NCBI GenBank assembly: GCA_024279865.1
Contig: JAJRRC010000055.1
Location: 1-35,214, forward strand
DNA: 35,214 nucleotides
DNA from: Planctomycetota bacterium
GTDB taxonomy: Bacteria; Planctomycetota; Phycisphaerae; Phycisphaerales; Phycisphaeraceae
Direction of reading: 5' to 3'
Part shown: positions 32,856-35,214 of the stretch, piece by piece
How positions within the stretch are numbered: the stretch's first letter is position 1
Layout of the letters: the number at the start of each line of letters is the position of its first letter
Notes under the pieces: model-generated
Seen by the model: only the letters and a program-made list of their open reading frames with translations
Told to the model about the DNA's origin: nothing
Database searches by the model: none
Translations under genes and position numbers: made by a program

Positions 32856-34356
32856 GCCCACTGCTCTGACGCTCGAAGGGCACGAAATTCTCTTCCCCGC
32901 ATTGCCTTATGACATCAATCAACGGGCTGCTGCTGCGACGCAGGATAGCGAGCTTCAGAATTTTGTTAATTCAGCGACTTTGTTACGTGACCAGACCCGT
33001 CGGGATCAATGCGAAGCAACCTTCGGCGAAGATTACGACAAAATGCGCACGCTAGCAGGACAGATCAAGCAGCACACGCTCGATCATCTGGATTATTATT
33101 TAGAGCAGTTCATCGATGCGGCAGAGGCGGCTGGGACGACCGTTCATTTTGCAGTGGATGCTGTCGAAGCCAATAAAATCTGTCTGGACATTGCCAAGCG
33201 TGAAAACGTGAAGCTTTGTGTAAAAAGTAAATCCATGGTGACCGAGGAAACCAACCTCGTCAGTGATATGGAAGATGCTGGCATCGAAGCGATTGAAACA
33301 GACCTTGGTGAATTTATTCTGCAATTGGATCATGATGCGCCTTCGCATCTGGTCACGCCGATGATTCATAAAAACCGCGAATCGGTGGGGCGGGCCTTTG
33401 AACGCGAACTAGGCGTGCCTTATACCGATGACCCACAAACCCTCACGCAAATCGCCCGTGAACATTTACGCGATAAATATCAACAAGCAGAAATGGGTGT
33501 CAGCGGCGGCAACTTCATGCTCGCCGACTCAGGCAGCCTCGTCATTTGCACCAACGAAGGCAACGGCCGACTGTGTACCAGTGTGCCACGGATTCATGTG
33601 GCCTTCGTCGGCATCGAAAAACTAATCCCCGGCAGAGCTTGGCTCCCCATGTATCTCAAACTGCTCTCACGCAGTGCCATCGGTTCACCCATCACCGTCT
33701 ACAACCATGTGATGACAGGCCCCAAGAAAACAGACGATGCCGACGGCCCCGAACAAATGCACATTATTCTTGTCGACAACGGTCGCACCGAAGTCCTCAA
33801 GCCCGAAACCCGCGAGATGCTCCGTTGTATCCGCTGCGGTGCTTGCCTTAACGCTTGCCCGGTCTATCGCAAAATCGGAGGCCATTCCTATGGCAGCGTC
33901 TACAGCGGACCCATCGGCGCGATCCTGACACCCGTCCTCAAAGGACTCGCCAACTACAAAGATCTTCCCTACGTCAGTAGCCTTTGCGGTGCGTGCTACG
34001 AAGCATGCCCGGTCAAAATCAACATTCCCAAATATCTCGTCAAGCTGCGGGAAGAACTCATCGGCGGCCACTTTGACAAGCTCATCGACCGAATCTTCTT
34101 CAAAGTCTGGACCATGAGCCTCAAATTTCCCTGGACCTATCGCCTCGGCGGTTGGGCCAGCGCCCGAGGGCTCCGCGCACGAGCCAAACTGGCAGGCACC
34201 TTAAAACCAGGCGACCGTTTCACCGCTCGCGGTTGGGTCAGCCATGTCCCCGGCCCTGCTGCTGGCTGGACCGCCAAACGAGATTTAGCCACGCCACCCG
34301 CCAAGGGATTCCGTACCTGGTGGGATGAACATCAAAAAGACAAAGGGGGAAACTAG
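32848..34356 (+). CDS. lutB: L-lactate oxidation iron-sulfur protein LutB
   Basis: The large ferredoxin-like subunit of LutABC. The N-terminal two-thirds is a LUD domain (VCAL-type; KSKSMVTEETNL, ADSGSLVICTNEGNGR, PRIHVAFVGIEKLIP). Two [4Fe-4S] sites follow, CIRCGACLNACPVYRKIGGH and CGACYEACPVKINIP. The C-terminal DUF3390-like part runs from about 400 to 502. GGAGAAGG lies just before the ATG. Oxidises lactate in the cytoplasm together with LutA and LutC. The length is slightly above the Bacillus protein, otherwise regular. Confidence 0.95.
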   Translation: MSKPTALTLEGHEILFPALPYDINQRAAAATQDSELQNFVNSATLLRDQTRRDQCEATFGEDYDKMRTLAGQIKQHTLDHLDYYLEQFIDAAEAAGTTVHFAVDAVEANKICLDIAKRENVKLCVKSKSMVTEETNLVSDMEDAGIEAIETDLGEFILQLDHDAPSHLVTPMIHKNRESVGRAFERELGVPYTDDPQTLTQIAREHLRDKYQQAEMGVSGGNFMLADSGSLVICTNEGNGRLCTSVPRIHVAFVGIEKLIPGRAWLPMYLKLLSRSAIGSPITVYNHVMTGPKKTDDADGPEQMHIILVDNGRTEVLKPETREMLRCIRCGACLNACPVYRKIGGHSYGSVYSGPIGAILTPVLKGLANYKDLPYVSSLCGACYEACPVKINIPKYLVKLREELIGGHFDKLIDRIFFKVWTMSLKFPWTYRLGGWASARGLRARAKLAGTLKPGDRFTARGWVSHVPGPAAGWTAKRDLATPPAKGFRTWWDEHQKDKGGN

Positions 34357-34358
34357 CC

Positions 34359-35018
34359 ATGACTACCACCCGGAGCGTCACCCCAACCACCCGCAAAGTT
34401 TTTATGGATCGCGTGCATCAAGCACTTGGACGCAGTCAAACGCCGACGCAAATTCAAATCCCCCCAGCCATTGATGAATCCATTGCCAGACTGGTTCAAT
34501 CTAGTGAAGATATCAATCGGATTTTTATCGAACGGGCTGCTGCCACGGGGATGATTGTGGAGTCCGTCTCACGATCCGAACTAGGGAACGCGGTGTTGAA
34601 ATTTCTTAAAGCAGAATCTGCGGTGCGTGTTGGTATGGCAGTCGCTTCGGACCTGGATATTGCCGCAGAATTAGAAGCTGGGGGCATTGAGCTTGTCAGT
34701 GAGGGGGATCGTTTTAAATACGATGCTGGCATTACCGATGTGCAAGGGGCTGTGGCCGAAACAGGCACATTGCTCTGTGCGTCAGACAGTACCCCGCGAC
34801 GAAGCCTTTCATTGGTGGTTCCGTTGCATGTGGCTATCGTTCGCAAAAGTGACATCGTGGCAGACCACCTTGATTACTGGAACGCCCAGACAGGTTCCAT
34901 GCCCAGTAGTCTTTCCTTAATCACAGGCCCAAGCAAGACCGCCGACATCGAAGGCATCCTCGTCACCGGCGTTCATGGCCCAAGTAAAGTCTTCATCCTC
35001 GTTATTCAAGATGCCTAA
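34359..35018 (+). CDS. lutC: L-lactate oxidation LUD-domain protein LutC
   Basis: The small LUD-domain subunit of LutABC. Family features are QGAVAETGTLLCAS, RSLSLVVPLHVAIV and the closing GPSKTADIEGILVTGVHGP. Length 219 fits. It starts 2 nt after the lutB stop with AAAGGGGGAAA as ribosome binding site, so lutABC is one operon. No LutR-type regulator or lactate permease gene is adjacent. A hairpin with a T run at 35097-35125 may end the transcript. Confidence 0.93.
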   Translation: MTTTRSVTPTTRKVFMDRVHQALGRSQTPTQIQIPPAIDESIARLVQSSEDINRIFIERAAATGMIVESVSRSELGNAVLKFLKAESAVRVGMAVASDLDIAAELEAGGIELVSEGDRFKYDAGITDVQGAVAETGTLLCASDSTPRRSLSLVVPLHVAIVRKSDIVADHLDYWNAQTGSMPSSLSLITGPSKTADIEGILVTGVHGPSKVFILVIQDA

Positions 35019-35096
35019 TTTTAATACGACAGCGCGACATGGCTATGTCTCCTGCGGTATACATGTCTGAATTTTTTTCACAGCCATCCCATAAGT

Positions 35097-35125
35097 CGTC
35101 AATACTTGATTGACGGTCCTTTTTT
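35097..35125 (+). terminator. Probable Rho-independent terminator after lutC
   Basis: CGTCAAT (35097-35103) pairs with ATTGACG (35109-35115) over a 5-nt loop. After GTCC comes T6 (35120-35125). The stem is AT-rich and only 7 bp, and it lies 78 nt after the lutC stop. The rest of 35019-35214 shows no gene. Confidence 0.5.
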
Positions 35126-35214
35126 ACCCGTCAAACATAGGCTCTGACACTCTCTTGCGAAAAAGGCAGTTCGCACTTTCCTTTTGCGATTGTCTCCCCT
35201 CTCTGCCACGCCAG

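Overview
The window looks like a chromosomal segment of a planctomycete, most probably class Phycisphaerae, with roughly 50% GC. The evidence is a lone type II pseudopilin of the style common in that class, a c-type cytochrome fused to DUF2231, LptF/LptG-type permeases, a TonB/ExbD pair, and many TTG/GTG starts with short gene overlaps. No rRNA, tRNA, CRISPR array, prophage or transposase gene was seen. The class assignment is inference, without a database search.

Layout. 0.3-2.2 kb: an AraC-family regulator and a pseudopilin with a TTG start. 2.2-2.4 kb: a 142-bp element with perfect 19-bp terminal inverted repeats. 2.5-5.3 kb (minus): lptF-lptG. 5.4-9.0 kb: a membrane cytochrome (plus), then gluQ, a DUF192 lipoprotein and a SpoIIE-type phosphatase (minus). 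9.1-12.8 kb (plus): purN, an orphan nuoG, rsgA and a bidirectional terminator. 13.0-16.9 kb (minus): guaA, a PhoU-like DUF47 protein and a PiT phosphate transporter whose frame is broken at an A7 run. 17.0-20.6 kb (plus): an unknown membrane protein coupled to aroB, then exbD-tonB. 20.7-22.1 kb (minus): two small unknown genes and an isochorismatase-fold hydrolase. 22.2-31.9 kb (minus): a tightly packed cell-surface polysaccharide cluster (Wzm, Wzt, a propeller-like protein, GT2, acyltransferase, sugar-nucleotide epimerase, proB, two TPR proteins). 32.1-35.0 kb (plus): lutABC for L-lactate oxidation.

Four signals go beyond ordinary annotation. (1) A family of 12-nt G/C-rich units (consensus about GCTTCCGGGGGN) forms short tandem arrays at many sites. 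In genes the arrays keep a 12- or 9-nt period and lie in linkers, tails or a lipoprotein signal; the array after the tonB stop has a 13-nt period. The unit is read in at least four different frames/orientations, so spread is at the DNA level. (2) The PiT transporter is split at a textbook A_AAA_AAA site where a -1 shift exactly restores the protein. (3) Six of the nine proteins of the polysaccharide cluster end in Ala-Ala, and none of the other proteins in the window does. (4) The 142-bp inverted-repeat element sits in the pilin stop codon and regenerates it.
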